Shown here: in pieces, positions 1-6,272 of the stretch
Position numbering within the stretch: position 1 is the stretch's first letter
Layout: each line of letters starts with the position of its first letter
Source: Fidelibacterota bacterium
GTDB lineage: Bacteria; Fidelibacterota; Marinisomatia; Marinisomatales; UBA8229
Assembly: GCA_003535775.1 (NCBI GenBank)
Contig: DPYO01000232.1
Location: 7,365 to 18,895, forward strand
Reading direction: 5' to 3'
Length of the DNA: 11,531 nucleotides
Notes under the pieces: generated by a model
Seen by the model: the letters and a program-made list of their open reading frames with translations, nothing else
The model's database searches: none
What the model was told of the DNA's origin: nothing
Position numbers and translations under genes: made by a program

Positions 1-4
1 AAAT

Positions 5-2248
5 ATGAGTATATTTTCTAAATACAGTGGTACAATAATCATCTTTTTATCTCTTTCTATTTTGGAAGTGGTACAGTCTGAAACGATTGCCCGCATGATA
101 AAAACCAAAGGTGAGGTTATGATAAAAAGACTGGGCAGCTCTGGGTATGACAAAGTTGCTAAACCGGGGGCCGAAATCAATAATGGTGATGCGTGCGAAG
201 TGGGAAGTCAGGAATTTGCAGCGGTAGTTTATTTAGATGACCGTTCTATTGTTAAAATAAAGGAAAATACCCGTTTTCAATTTATTGACACCCCAAATAC
301 GCGTACTATAAATATTGAATTAGGTACCCTTTTAAATGATATAAAAACACAAAAAAATTCAAAAGCATTTCGTATAGAAACTCCTGTATCAGTTGCATCG
401 GTAAAGGGAACAAAATTCGCTGTAGTTGTAAATCCCTCTGGTGTTGATCAATTTTATGGAATGGAAGGAATAGTAGAGGTTATGAATCTGGTAACGGGTA
501 AAACTGTTTCATTGACACCTGGAACAAAAGTTATTTCCGATATAGCAGGAAATATTATTCAGGCACCTGCAACCCCGAATGAATACCCGGAAGATCCAGA
601 TCCTGAAGTAGAAGAGCCTCCACGGGAGGAAGAAATAAAAGAAAATATCAAGGAAGAACCAAAAAAAGTTGAGAAAAAACAAATTGAACAAGAACCTGCA
701 CCGGAACCTGAAGAGGAAATAAAGGAGATAGAGGAGGAACCAATTGAGGATTCTTCTGTTGAACCATCAGAGCCTGAAGAAGAAATATTAGAGAAAGCGG
801 AATCTGGCAAATCATTTGGTATGGGGCTTAGCATTGGTTCAGCGACTATTGATGGAACAATGTACAACCAATTTTCTTTGCGTCCTGAATTCTCTTTTGG
901 AAAAGTTGGAATCGGGTTGGATCTTGGATTATATATTGATAACGAAGGTAATATACTGAAAGACACGTGGGATATTAGCCAGGACCCTTCACTCATTTTT
1001 GATAAATTTCTATTTATACGCTGGGGAAAGGAGACTGATCCCTTCTGGCTTAAATGGGGAAGCATGGAAAATGTAACTCTTGGATATGGCGGTTTGGTAA
1101 ATGGATATTCAAATATGATGGAGTTTCCATCGGTTCGTCGCGTGGGTATAAACAGTGGCTTTAATCTGGCAGGATTTACAGGGAATATATTTGTTGCAAA
1201 CTTGAAAGACTTTTCCAGGGGCGGATCACTCGTCGGTATAAGAGGCAGTTATACATTATCAAAAACCTTTCCATTGAAACTAGGCTTTAACGTAGTGACA
1301 GATATGAATCAATTTGCCGGATTAACTGACAAAGATGATGATACCTATCCAGATGTTTTTGATGATTTCCCAGAGGATAGTACTTTGTGGAACGATACTG
1401 ATGGGGATGGAATCCCTGACCCGCATTCTGGTATTGACAGTAGTATGTGGGATATAGATGCTGATGGTAATAATATTTCAGATGATGATGAAAGTGATCT
1501 TTCATTAAAACAAACTCCATTTAGTATTGAAGGAAAGCAGGCTGCTGCAACAGGATTTTCTTTTGACATCGGTTACCCGATCATGAAGACAAAAATTATG
1601 ACAGTTGAAATTTATTCTGAATATAGTATGTTGAATTTTTCAGCCGTAAATGATGAACAATTCACCCGACCAAACCGAGAAGGTACAGGGATAACAATTC
1701 CTGGAGTTAGAGCAAATTTATTCAAGTTTCTGAATTTGACCCTGGAATTCCGTATTAAAGAAGATTATTTTATACCACAGTTCTTTGACCAGGCTTATGA
1801 TCTCACTCGTGTAGTCCCAGATTTTAGTGGCGATACAACCACAGTATTTACAAAGGACATGTTACGTTTTAACAGTCCTAATTCAAATAAATCCACTAAT
1901 GGTCTTTTTGGTTCAGCAGGATTTAATATATTTAATTTTGTTACTTTGGAGGCATCCTATACCAGCATGAAAGCCGATACAACTGAATTTAACAGCTTCA
2001 ATGCAGTCTTGGCACTGAATACTGAAAATATACCAAAATTCAGCGTGGCATCAGCCTACTATCAGCATAACAATGATAAAGATCCTTTCAAAATTGAATC
2101 AGAAAATTCAGTGTTCGGTTATAGAATTGGGTGGGAAGTGAGTAAAGGTGTAAGTTTAATTTGGGATTATCGTCAGTTTTACCGGGATACAGGAACTGGA
2201 CTTGAACCAGTAAAGCAAACATCCATTGAAACAGCATTTAGTTTTTAG
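5..2248 (+). CDS. FecR-domain protein with TSP3 calcium-binding repeats and a C-terminal outer-membrane barrel-like region
   Basis: A 747-residue exported protein. Residues 1 to about 25 form a signal peptide (short polar start, hydrophobic core around residues 10-23), which supports this ATG even though only four upstream bases are visible. Residues about 30-175 match a FecR domain, with the typical run RIETPVSVASVKGTKFAV. Residues about 193-266 are a Glu/Pro/Lys-rich linker. The rest alternates aromatic and polar stretches like an outer-membrane beta-barrel and ends in Phe (ETAFSF), as expected of a barrel-assembly signal. Residues about 442-498 form an Asp-rich insert with DTDGDGIPD and related motifs, characteristic of thrombospondin type 3 calcium-binding repeats. 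No FecI partner adjoins it, so the FecR domain is probably structural or ligand-binding and not a sigma regulator. The exact role is unknown. It is probably the first visible gene of the operon continuing to 4095. Confidence 0.8.
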   Translation: MSIFSKYSGTIIIFLSLSILEVVQSETIARMIKTKGEVMIKRLGSSGYDKVAKPGAEINNGDACEVGSQEFAAVVYLDDRSIVKIKENTRFQFIDTPNTRTINIELGTLLNDIKTQKNSKAFRIETPVSVASVKGTKFAVVVNPSGVDQFYGMEGIVEVMNLVTGKTVSLTPGTKVISDIAGNIIQAPATPNEYPEDPDPEVEEPPREEEIKENIKEEPKKVEKKQIEQEPAPEPEEEIKEIEEEPIEDSSVEPSEPEEEILEKAESGKSFGMGLSIGSATIDGTMYNQFSLRPEFSFGKVGIGLDLGLYIDNEGNILKDTWDISQDPSLIFDKFLFIRWGKETDPFWLKWGSMENVTLGYGGLVNGYSNMMEFPSVRRVGINSGFNLAGFTGNIFVANLKDFSRGGSLVGIRGSYTLSKTFPLKLGFNVVTDMNQFAGLTDKDDDTYPDVFDDFPEDSTLWNDTDGDGIPDPHSGIDSSMWDIDADGNNISDDDESDLSLKQTPFSIEGKQAAATGFSFDIGYPIMKTKIMTVEIYSEYSMLNFSAVNDEQFTRPNREGTGITIPGVRANLFKFLNLTLEFRIKEDYFIPQFFDQAYDLTRVVPDFSGDTTTVFTKDMLRFNSPNSNKSTNGLFGSAGFNIFNFVTLEASYTSMKADTTEFNSFNAVLALNTENIPKFSVASAYYQHNNDKDPFKIESENSVFGYRIGWEVSKGVSLIWDYRQFYRDTGTGLEPVKQTSIETAFSF

Positions 2249-2254
2249 ATAAAA

Positions 2255-2261
2255 AAGGAGG
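2255..2261 (+). promoter_or_regulatory. Strong Shine-Dalgarno site of the selenoprotein gene
   Basis: AAGGAGG lies five bases before the ATG at 2267, in the 18-base gap after the stop of the FecR-domain gene. It is among the best ribosome-binding sites in the window. It shows that the short frame beginning at 2267 is meant to be translated even though it meets a TGA ten codons later. Confidence 0.85.
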
Positions 2262-2266
2262 AACAA

Positions 2267-2497
2267 ATGAACATATCCATTGAATACTGCAATGCATGAA
2301 ATTATTTACCTAGAGCAGCCAGTATGGCTACCAAACTCCTTGAAAAATATGGAAATAGCATAACTAATTTTTCCCTAACACCATCCGGTGGTGGTGTGTA
2401 TGAAGTGGAAAAGAACGGAAAGTTGATTTTTTCAAAAAAATCTTTAGACCGGTTCCCTGAATTAGATGAGATTATTGCTCTGATTGATGAAAAATAA
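2267..2497 (+). CDS. SelT/SelW/SelH (Rdx) family selenoprotein, selenocysteine encoded by in-frame TGA at 2297-2299
   Basis: Reading the TGA at codon 11 as selenocysteine (U) gives a 76-residue protein that begins MNISIEYCNAU and ends at the TAA at 2495-2497. The fold and motifs match the Rdx family of small thioredoxin-like selenoproteins: a first beta strand, then a C-x-x-U redox motif (Cys8, Sec11), a helix beginning around LPRAASMATKLL, a strand ending in the conserved SGGGVYEV, a KNGKLIFSKK hairpin, and the C-terminal FPELDEI helix. Many bacterial homologues have Cys at the Sec position. The start is fixed by a strong Shine-Dalgarno. A start at the in-frame ATG at 2324 would lose the redox motif and has no good ribosome-binding site. 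The presumed role is a cytoplasmic thiol/selenol redox protein; its substrate is unknown. It lies inside an operon of exported proteins, and its stop overlaps the next start by 11 bases. TGA acts as an ordinary stop in other genes here, so a recoded code is unlikely. Confidence 0.92.
2297..2338 (+). promoter_or_regulatory. Putative bacterial SECIS element (UGA plus downstream hairpin)
   Basis: Directly downstream of the TGA is a small hairpin within the coding sequence: AGCC (2317-2320) pairs with GGCT (2326-2329) around the five-base loop AGTAT. GAG (2313-2315) can pair with CTC (2336-2338) as a lower stem across an asymmetric internal loop. The loop carries G at its second position, followed by U (2322-2323), and that G lies 23 bases after the TGA. 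Known bacterial SECIS elements have a short stem and a small apical loop with a G in the first two positions, about 16-37 bases after UGA, which SelB binds. The match was judged by eye; no folding energy was computed. Confidence 0.6.
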
Positions 2498-3275
2498 TCT
2501 TTTCTTTACGTTGCTTTTCTTTTGGTCGCTTGGAATATCCCAGGAAGGGGAGATAATTCCACTTAGCCAAAAAGTGGGAAGTGAAATTGATCCGGAAGAA
2601 AATATATTTTATACTATTTTTCCTGAAATAAAGGGGTTTGTCAGTGGTCAATTTTATGAAGTAGACAAAAACAGGTATATAGTGCGAATTGTTTTTATTG
2701 AATACAGTCACGAGCGATTGTCACGAAAATCCTATACTCTCAGGGAGTTTGTAGCGTTACAGAATTATGTCAATAGACAAAAGACGATTACCGAATCGGA
2801 CAGGAAATATATTAGTGGAGAATTAACTTATCTTAATACTGATAAAGTAATTAAATCCATACCCTTAAACCAGTTTGTCGTAATGAAACATAGGGACAAT
2901 AAAAAAATTGGGGGTACTATCAGGTCATATGATGGGAAACACATTGAAATCCAAACTCCCATTTCAATTATTTCTGTTCCAATTTGGGAGTTAGAACAAA
3001 TTTCTTACCGACCATCAATCATAGAACGATTACAATGGAAATTGCGTATTTTTGGTGTCACTGCACTGGTAGGATTATTGATTAGCGAATTTTGGAACAT
3101 ACAAACAAATCCAAGGAGAGACATTCAATGGTATTATCGTTTTTTTGGAACTACAATTGGGTTGTTCTCTGCCAGAGAAACTTATGATACTGTTAATATC
3201 CTTTTATCACCAATGAAGTCTTTTGCATTAACCCCAAGTGAAATGGATTTACTGAAACTAAAAAAACAGGAGTAG
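2487..3275 (+). CDS. Exported protein of unknown function, translationally coupled to the selenoprotein gene
   Basis: 262 residues, family not recognised. Residues 1 to about 18 are a signal peptide or anchor (MKNNLFFTLLFFWSLGIS). The middle is mixed strand and helix. Residues about 141-172 hold a pattern of the type G-x-I ... I-x-I-x-T-P ... V-P-x-x-x-L ... I, often seen in secreted proteins of unknown function in FCB bacteria. A hydrophobic stretch at about 188-203 may be a membrane segment or amphipathic helix. The ATG at 2487 is preferred over the TTG one codon earlier. It sits inside the last codons of the selenoprotein gene (11-base overlap), and no Shine-Dalgarno occurs at the usual distance, so ribosomes probably arrive by termination-reinitiation from the selenoprotein frame. 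Confidence 0.75.
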   Translation: MKNNLFFTLLFFWSLGISQEGEIIPLSQKVGSEIDPEENIFYTIFPEIKGFVSGQFYEVDKNRYIVRIVFIEYSHERLSRKSYTLREFVALQNYVNRQKTITESDRKYISGELTYLNTDKVIKSIPLNQFVVMKHRDNKKIGGTIRSYDGKHIEIQTPISIISVPIWELEQISYRPSIIERLQWKLRIFGVTALVGLLISEFWNIQTNPRRDIQWYYRFFGTTIGLFSARETYDTVNILLSPMKSFALTPSEMDLLKLKKQE

Positions 3276-3277
3276 TT

Positions 3278-3703
3278 ATGGATAACAATAATGAACCCAA
3301 GGAAGTTCAACCTGAAGAACTTCAAAAATCATATCTTTTAGAAAACTTTGAGGCTATTATTGAGCAAATTGGAGAAGGCTATGGAGCTCCCCTGCAAGAA
3401 GAATTGATTCGGAGAATGGAAAAGACTGTAGCGGAATTTCATGAAGATGTTTCTGATTTAGTCGTCCAATTAAAAGACCAAAGTGAAAAACGACAAAATA
3501 CTTTGAAACAAATGTTGAATTCTGATGATCAAGAAATTGTCGATGAAATTGTCGATAAAGTTGTTGATATCGCTGAGGAAAGGGAAATGAGTGACTATGA
3601 ACGTCGCTTGGAAAACATGGATTCACCAAAAAAAGATGATCAGGATAAAAAAGGTGACCAACAAAAGGAAAAAAGAGGGTTTTTTAAACGTAAAAAGAAG
3701 TGA
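3278..3703 (+). CDS. Small charged coiled-coil protein of unknown function
   Basis: 141 residues with no signal peptide, so probably cytoplasmic. Residues about 20-110 are predicted by eye to be almost wholly helical with heptad-like spacing (for example the run around EEIVDEIVDKVVDIAEE-like repeats of Val/Ile at about 85-100). The last 25 residues are extremely charged and end in the basic tail FFKRKKK, which could contact membrane phospholipid, nucleic acid or ribosomes. The ATG at 3278 has AGGAG at 3268-3272, overlapping the previous stop, with five bases of spacing, so the start is secure. It follows the preceding gene by two bases and overlaps the next by four. No family recognised. Confidence 0.75.
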   Translation: MDNNNEPKEVQPEELQKSYLLENFEAIIEQIGEGYGAPLQEELIRRMEKTVAEFHEDVSDLVVQLKDQSEKRQNTLKQMLNSDDQEIVDEIVDKVVDIAEEREMSDYERRLENMDSPKKDDQDKKGDQQKEKRGFFKRKKK

Positions 3704-4095
3704 TAAAAATTGCTGAATGTCAACCTGGATATATTTTTTGGCTATTTATCGGGATTTTAGTCTCCTCGTCCTGTATTAATGGACAAAATTCTGATCGATT
3801 TAAAGAATATAAACAACTCACTAAAAGAGTATACCATTTCACAAAGGTGGAATTCATCACCGAAGAGGGTGAATTCAATGAAGCAATTTGCACCCTGAAT
3901 ATTCCTGACCTGAAAGAAGACAGTCCTCCATACATTGCAATTTATTATAAACGAGAAAACTCTGAATGGTTTACCGAATCACTGTATCGAAAAAGGGTCA
4001 GATTTAGTTTCCAGGATGGGATAGTGAAACTGGATCGAACCAATTTCTGGGATTGGTTTGAATTAAATGAAATTAAAATAGTCATTATATATTGA
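3700..4095 (+). CDS. Small exported protein of unknown function, GTG start overlapping the upstream stop
   Basis: 131 residues. The only usable start is GTG at 3700, which overlaps the upstream TGA stop in a GTGA arrangement; a TAA lies in frame two codons upstream at 3691. Residues about 12-29 are hydrophobic and end in VSSSC, so this is a signal peptide that may be of the lipoprotein type with Cys at about residue 29, although the lipobox is not canonical. The mature part is beta-rich, with Trp and Tyr spaced through it (IAIYYK, WFTESLYRK, FWDWFELNE), and resembles a small periplasmic beta-sandwich. No family recognised. It is the last gene of the first operon; a 78-base gap follows before pepA. 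Confidence 0.65.
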   Translation: MIKIAECQPGYIFWLFIGILVSSSCINGQNSDRFKEYKQLTKRVYHFTKVEFITEEGEFNEAICTLNIPDLKEDSPPYIAIYYKRENSEWFTESLYRKRVRFSFQDGIVKLDRTNFWDWFELNEIKIVIIY

Positions 4096-4115
4096 TATTT
4101 TAATTGAATATTTAG

Positions 4116-4145
4116 TTGAAGAACCAGAGAAATGCACAGTAATAT
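4116..4145 (+). promoter_or_regulatory. Possible sigma-70-type promoter for pepA
   Basis: TTGAAG (4116-4121) and TAATAT (4140-4145) are separated by 18 bases in the AT-rich gap before pepA. Each matches the sigma-70 consensus at four of six positions. This would place the transcript start about 25 bases before the start codon and keep the Shine-Dalgarno AGAAGGG (4164-4170). The match is weak, and AT-rich DNA gives such matches by chance. Confidence 0.25.
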
Positions 4146-4176
4146 TTTAATTAATTTATAATTAGAAGGGATTGTG

Positions 4177-5646
4177 ATGGCACATTTATCAACATTAAAA
4201 CATACAACAGATTCATTAGACAGTATTAAAGCAGATGCAATTTCGATTGGAATCTTTAAAGATGGTTCTATGTCATCTCGGGGGAAAGTAGTCGATAATA
4301 TGATAAATGGACAGATCAGTTCAGCCTTTAAACGCGGTGACATCAAGGGGGACCATTCTGAAACGATAATCTTTTATACTGAAAACGGTCCAGTTATAGT
4401 TATTGGTCTTGGAAAGGCCGATAATTTTGAAACCGAATGTATCCGAAAGGTTGGCGGCACTTTGGCCAAGAAAGCTATTTCAAAAAAATATGCCCACGTC
4501 GCCTGTGAAAATTTTGGAGGAAATGGCAGCGCTTCATTTGGACAGGCATTGGCTGAAGGATTAGTTATGGGCAGTTATCAATTCAATGATTATATGACCA
4601 AAAAGAAAGAGGAGCTTTTTGAGCTTAAAAAAGTGACTGTTTCTGGCGGATCCAGGGTTGGGATAGATAGAGGATCAATTATTGCCAATGGCGTCTGTTT
4701 TGCCCGTAATTTGGGCAATCATCCCGGAAACGTAACGACACCAACACGATTGGCTAATGAAGCCAAGAAGATTGGTCGTAGAGGCAAAATGAAAGTGTCT
4801 GTCTTTGATCGTAAAAAATTCACCGAAATGGGTATGGGGGCATTGGCAGGCGTTGCAGCTGGGACTGACGAGCCTCCTAAATTTATCCTCATGGAATATT
4901 GGGGCACCAAAAAATCAGTGAAGCCGAAAGTGCTGGTGGGCAAGGGACTGACGTTCGATTCCGGTGGTATTTCTATTAAACCTTCGGCAAAAATGGATGA
5001 AATGAAATTTGACATGTGCGGTTCGGCTGTTGTTTTAGGCTGTATGCATACCATCGCTACTTTAAAACCAAAGATCAATGTTGTAGCAGCTGTTTCCTCT
5101 ACGGAAAACTTGAGCGGAGCCAAGGCCTACAAGCCCGGTGATATTGTGACCGCGTATAACGGCAAAACAATCGAAGTACTGAATACCGATGCGGAAGGGC
5201 GCCTTATTTTGGCCGATGCCTTAAGCTACGTGAGTAAACATTATGATCCTGCGTTTATTTTTGACTTTGCCACACTGACAGGTGCTGTGCTCGTTGCTTT
5301 GGGACATATAGCTACAGGAATCATGGGTACAGATGAAAAACTCATAGAAAAAGTGAAAAAGTCCTCAGTAAAGACTGGCGAAAAGGTCTGGGAATTTCCC
5401 CTTTGGGAAGAATATTGCAAACAGGTTCAATCCAAGATTGCCGATGTAAAAAATATGGGTGCACCCATGCAGGCCGGGTCTATTGCGGGTGGAGCATTTC
5501 TCAAAGAGTTTGTTGGCGAAGGTATCCCCTGGTGCCACTTCGACATAGCGGGGACAGCTTGGGGTGAAAAAGAAAAATCCTATGGTCCTAAAGCAGGTGC
5601 CACTGGGAATGTAATTCGTCTTGTTTTAGATTTTATGGGAGTGTAG
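4177..5646 (+). CDS. pepA: Leucyl aminopeptidase (cytosol aminopeptidase, M17 family)
   Basis: A 489-residue, two-metal (usually Zn/Mn) exopeptidase that removes N-terminal residues from peptides in the cytoplasm. The M17 signature NTDAEGRL is at residues 336-343. By alignment with E. coli PepA, the metal ligands are Lys256, Asp261, Asp279, Asp338 and Glu340, and the catalytic residues are Lys268 and Arg342. All are present, in the runs VGKGLTFDSGG, SIKPSAKMDEMKFDMCG and the signature. The N-terminal alpha/beta domain covers about residues 1-150 and the catalytic domain about 165-489. Length is normal for the family. The ATG at 4177 is chosen over GTG at 4174 because AGAAGGG lies six bases upstream of it. 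It is first of a probable operon with the HD hydrolase, rmuC and a small exported protein. Some PepA proteins also bind DNA (XerC/D recombination in E. coli); nothing here shows that role. Confidence 0.96.
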   Translation: MAHLSTLKHTTDSLDSIKADAISIGIFKDGSMSSRGKVVDNMINGQISSAFKRGDIKGDHSETIIFYTENGPVIVIGLGKADNFETECIRKVGGTLAKKAISKKYAHVACENFGGNGSASFGQALAEGLVMGSYQFNDYMTKKKEELFELKKVTVSGGSRVGIDRGSIIANGVCFARNLGNHPGNVTTPTRLANEAKKIGRRGKMKVSVFDRKKFTEMGMGALAGVAAGTDEPPKFILMEYWGTKKSVKPKVLVGKGLTFDSGGISIKPSAKMDEMKFDMCGSAVVLGCMHTIATLKPKINVVAAVSSTENLSGAKAYKPGDIVTAYNGKTIEVLNTDAEGRLILADALSYVSKHYDPAFIFDFATLTGAVLVALGHIATGIMGTDEKLIEKVKKSSVKTGEKVWEFPLWEEYCKQVQSKIADVKNMGAPMQAGSIAGGAFLKEFVGEGIPWCHFDIAGTAWGEKEKSYGPKAGATGNVIRLVLDFMGV

Positions 5647-6228
5647 TTGACGAACAGTAGCCCCACAAGGGAAGATGCATTAGCTCTTCTGTACGAATAT
5701 ACACAAAGCGATTCCCTGCGTAGGCATGCATTGGGTGTGGAGCAGGCTATGTGGAAGATGGCGGAAAAATATAATGGCAATTCGGATGAGTGGGGCTTAA
5801 CGGGCTTACTGCACGATTTTGATTATGAAATGTACCCAACGCTAGAAGATCATCCCTACAAAGGCAACAAAATCCTGAAAGAACAGGGCTACCCGGAGTC
5901 CATTTGCAATGCCATAATGGGCCATGCCACCTATACTGGGGTCCCTCGGGATACTGATATGGCTAAAGCATTATTTGCTGTGGATGAGTTAACTGGATTT
6001 ATTTTCGCTGTTACCTATGTCCGTCCTTCAAAATCCATTCTGGAAGTGCAACCAAAATCTGTGAAGAAAAAACTGAAGCAGAGATCGTTTGCTGCCAGTG
6101 TAAACAGAGATGATATTTTTCAAAGCATTGATGAATTGGATGTTGATATGACCGAACATATCCAATTCGTGATTGATGCTTTGAAAGAAAAAGCGGAAGA
6201 GTTGGGGTTAAAAGGGGATGGTCAATAA
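5647..6228 (+). CDS. HD-superfamily phosphohydrolase (HDIG type)
   Basis: 193 residues resembling the predicted HD-superfamily hydrolases of the COG2316 kind. Metal-binding residues expected of an HD domain are visible: His27, His56-Asp57 (in LLHDFDYE), His69 (DHPYKG), His93 (MGHATYTG) and Asp113 (FAVDELTGF). The C-terminal part is helical and includes a basic stretch around KSVKKKLKQRSF. HD proteins usually hydrolyse phosphate esters or nucleotides; the substrate here is unknown. The start is TTG, directly abutting the pepA stop with no gap. GGGAG at 5637-5641 lies five bases upstream, which supports this unusual start codon and coupling with pepA. Confidence 0.88.
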   Translation: MTNSSPTREDALALLYEYTQSDSLRRHALGVEQAMWKMAEKYNGNSDEWGLTGLLHDFDYEMYPTLEDHPYKGNKILKEQGYPESICNAIMGHATYTGVPRDTDMAKALFAVDELTGFIFAVTYVRPSKSILEVQPKSVKKKLKQRSFAASVNRDDIFQSIDELDVDMTEHIQFVIDALKEKAEELGLKGDGQ

Positions 6229-6272
6229 TCATTTACCGGTTACAGATCGTATAATTTAGTGTAGTTTCTACT

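Noticed and set aside
559..1065. 168-codon open frame on the minus strand inside the FecR-domain gene
   Set aside because: Ser/Gly-rich low-complexity translation opposite the Glu/Pro-rich linker; a by-product of codon composition on the other strand.
2297..2299. TGA reassigned to Trp or Gly throughout the genome
   Set aside because: TGA is the natural stop of the genes ending at 3703 and 4095, where the next gene or an intergenic gap begins at once, and the other genes read normally with the standard code.
2324..2497. A conventional short gene starting at the in-frame ATG 2324, avoiding the TGA
   Set aside because: It would drop the first strand and the CxxU motif, has no good Shine-Dalgarno, and leaves the strong AAGGAGG at 2255-2261 unexplained. 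Reading the TGA as selenocysteine explains all of these.
2267..2497. Pseudogene or sequencing error creating the TGA
   Set aside because: The frame is otherwise perfect, the TGA sits exactly at the family's Cys/Sec position, and a hairpin follows at the right distance. A random error would be unlikely to hit that codon.
3850..3876. Inverted repeat (AATTC ... CACC / GGTG ... GAATTC) that could form a hairpin
   Set aside because: It lies inside the coding sequence of the 131-residue exported protein, has a three-base bulge and no T-run, and is adequately explained as coding sequence.
4157..4162. TATAAT just before pepA as a -10 box
   Set aside because: Transcription would begin within or after the Shine-Dalgarno site at 4164-4170, which would remove the ribosome-binding site.
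6250..6255. Perfect TATAAT before rmuC as a promoter -10 box
   Set aside because: No acceptable -35 hexamer at 16-18 bases and no extended -10 TG; the gap is only 44 bases in AT-rich DNA, so chance is a good explanation.
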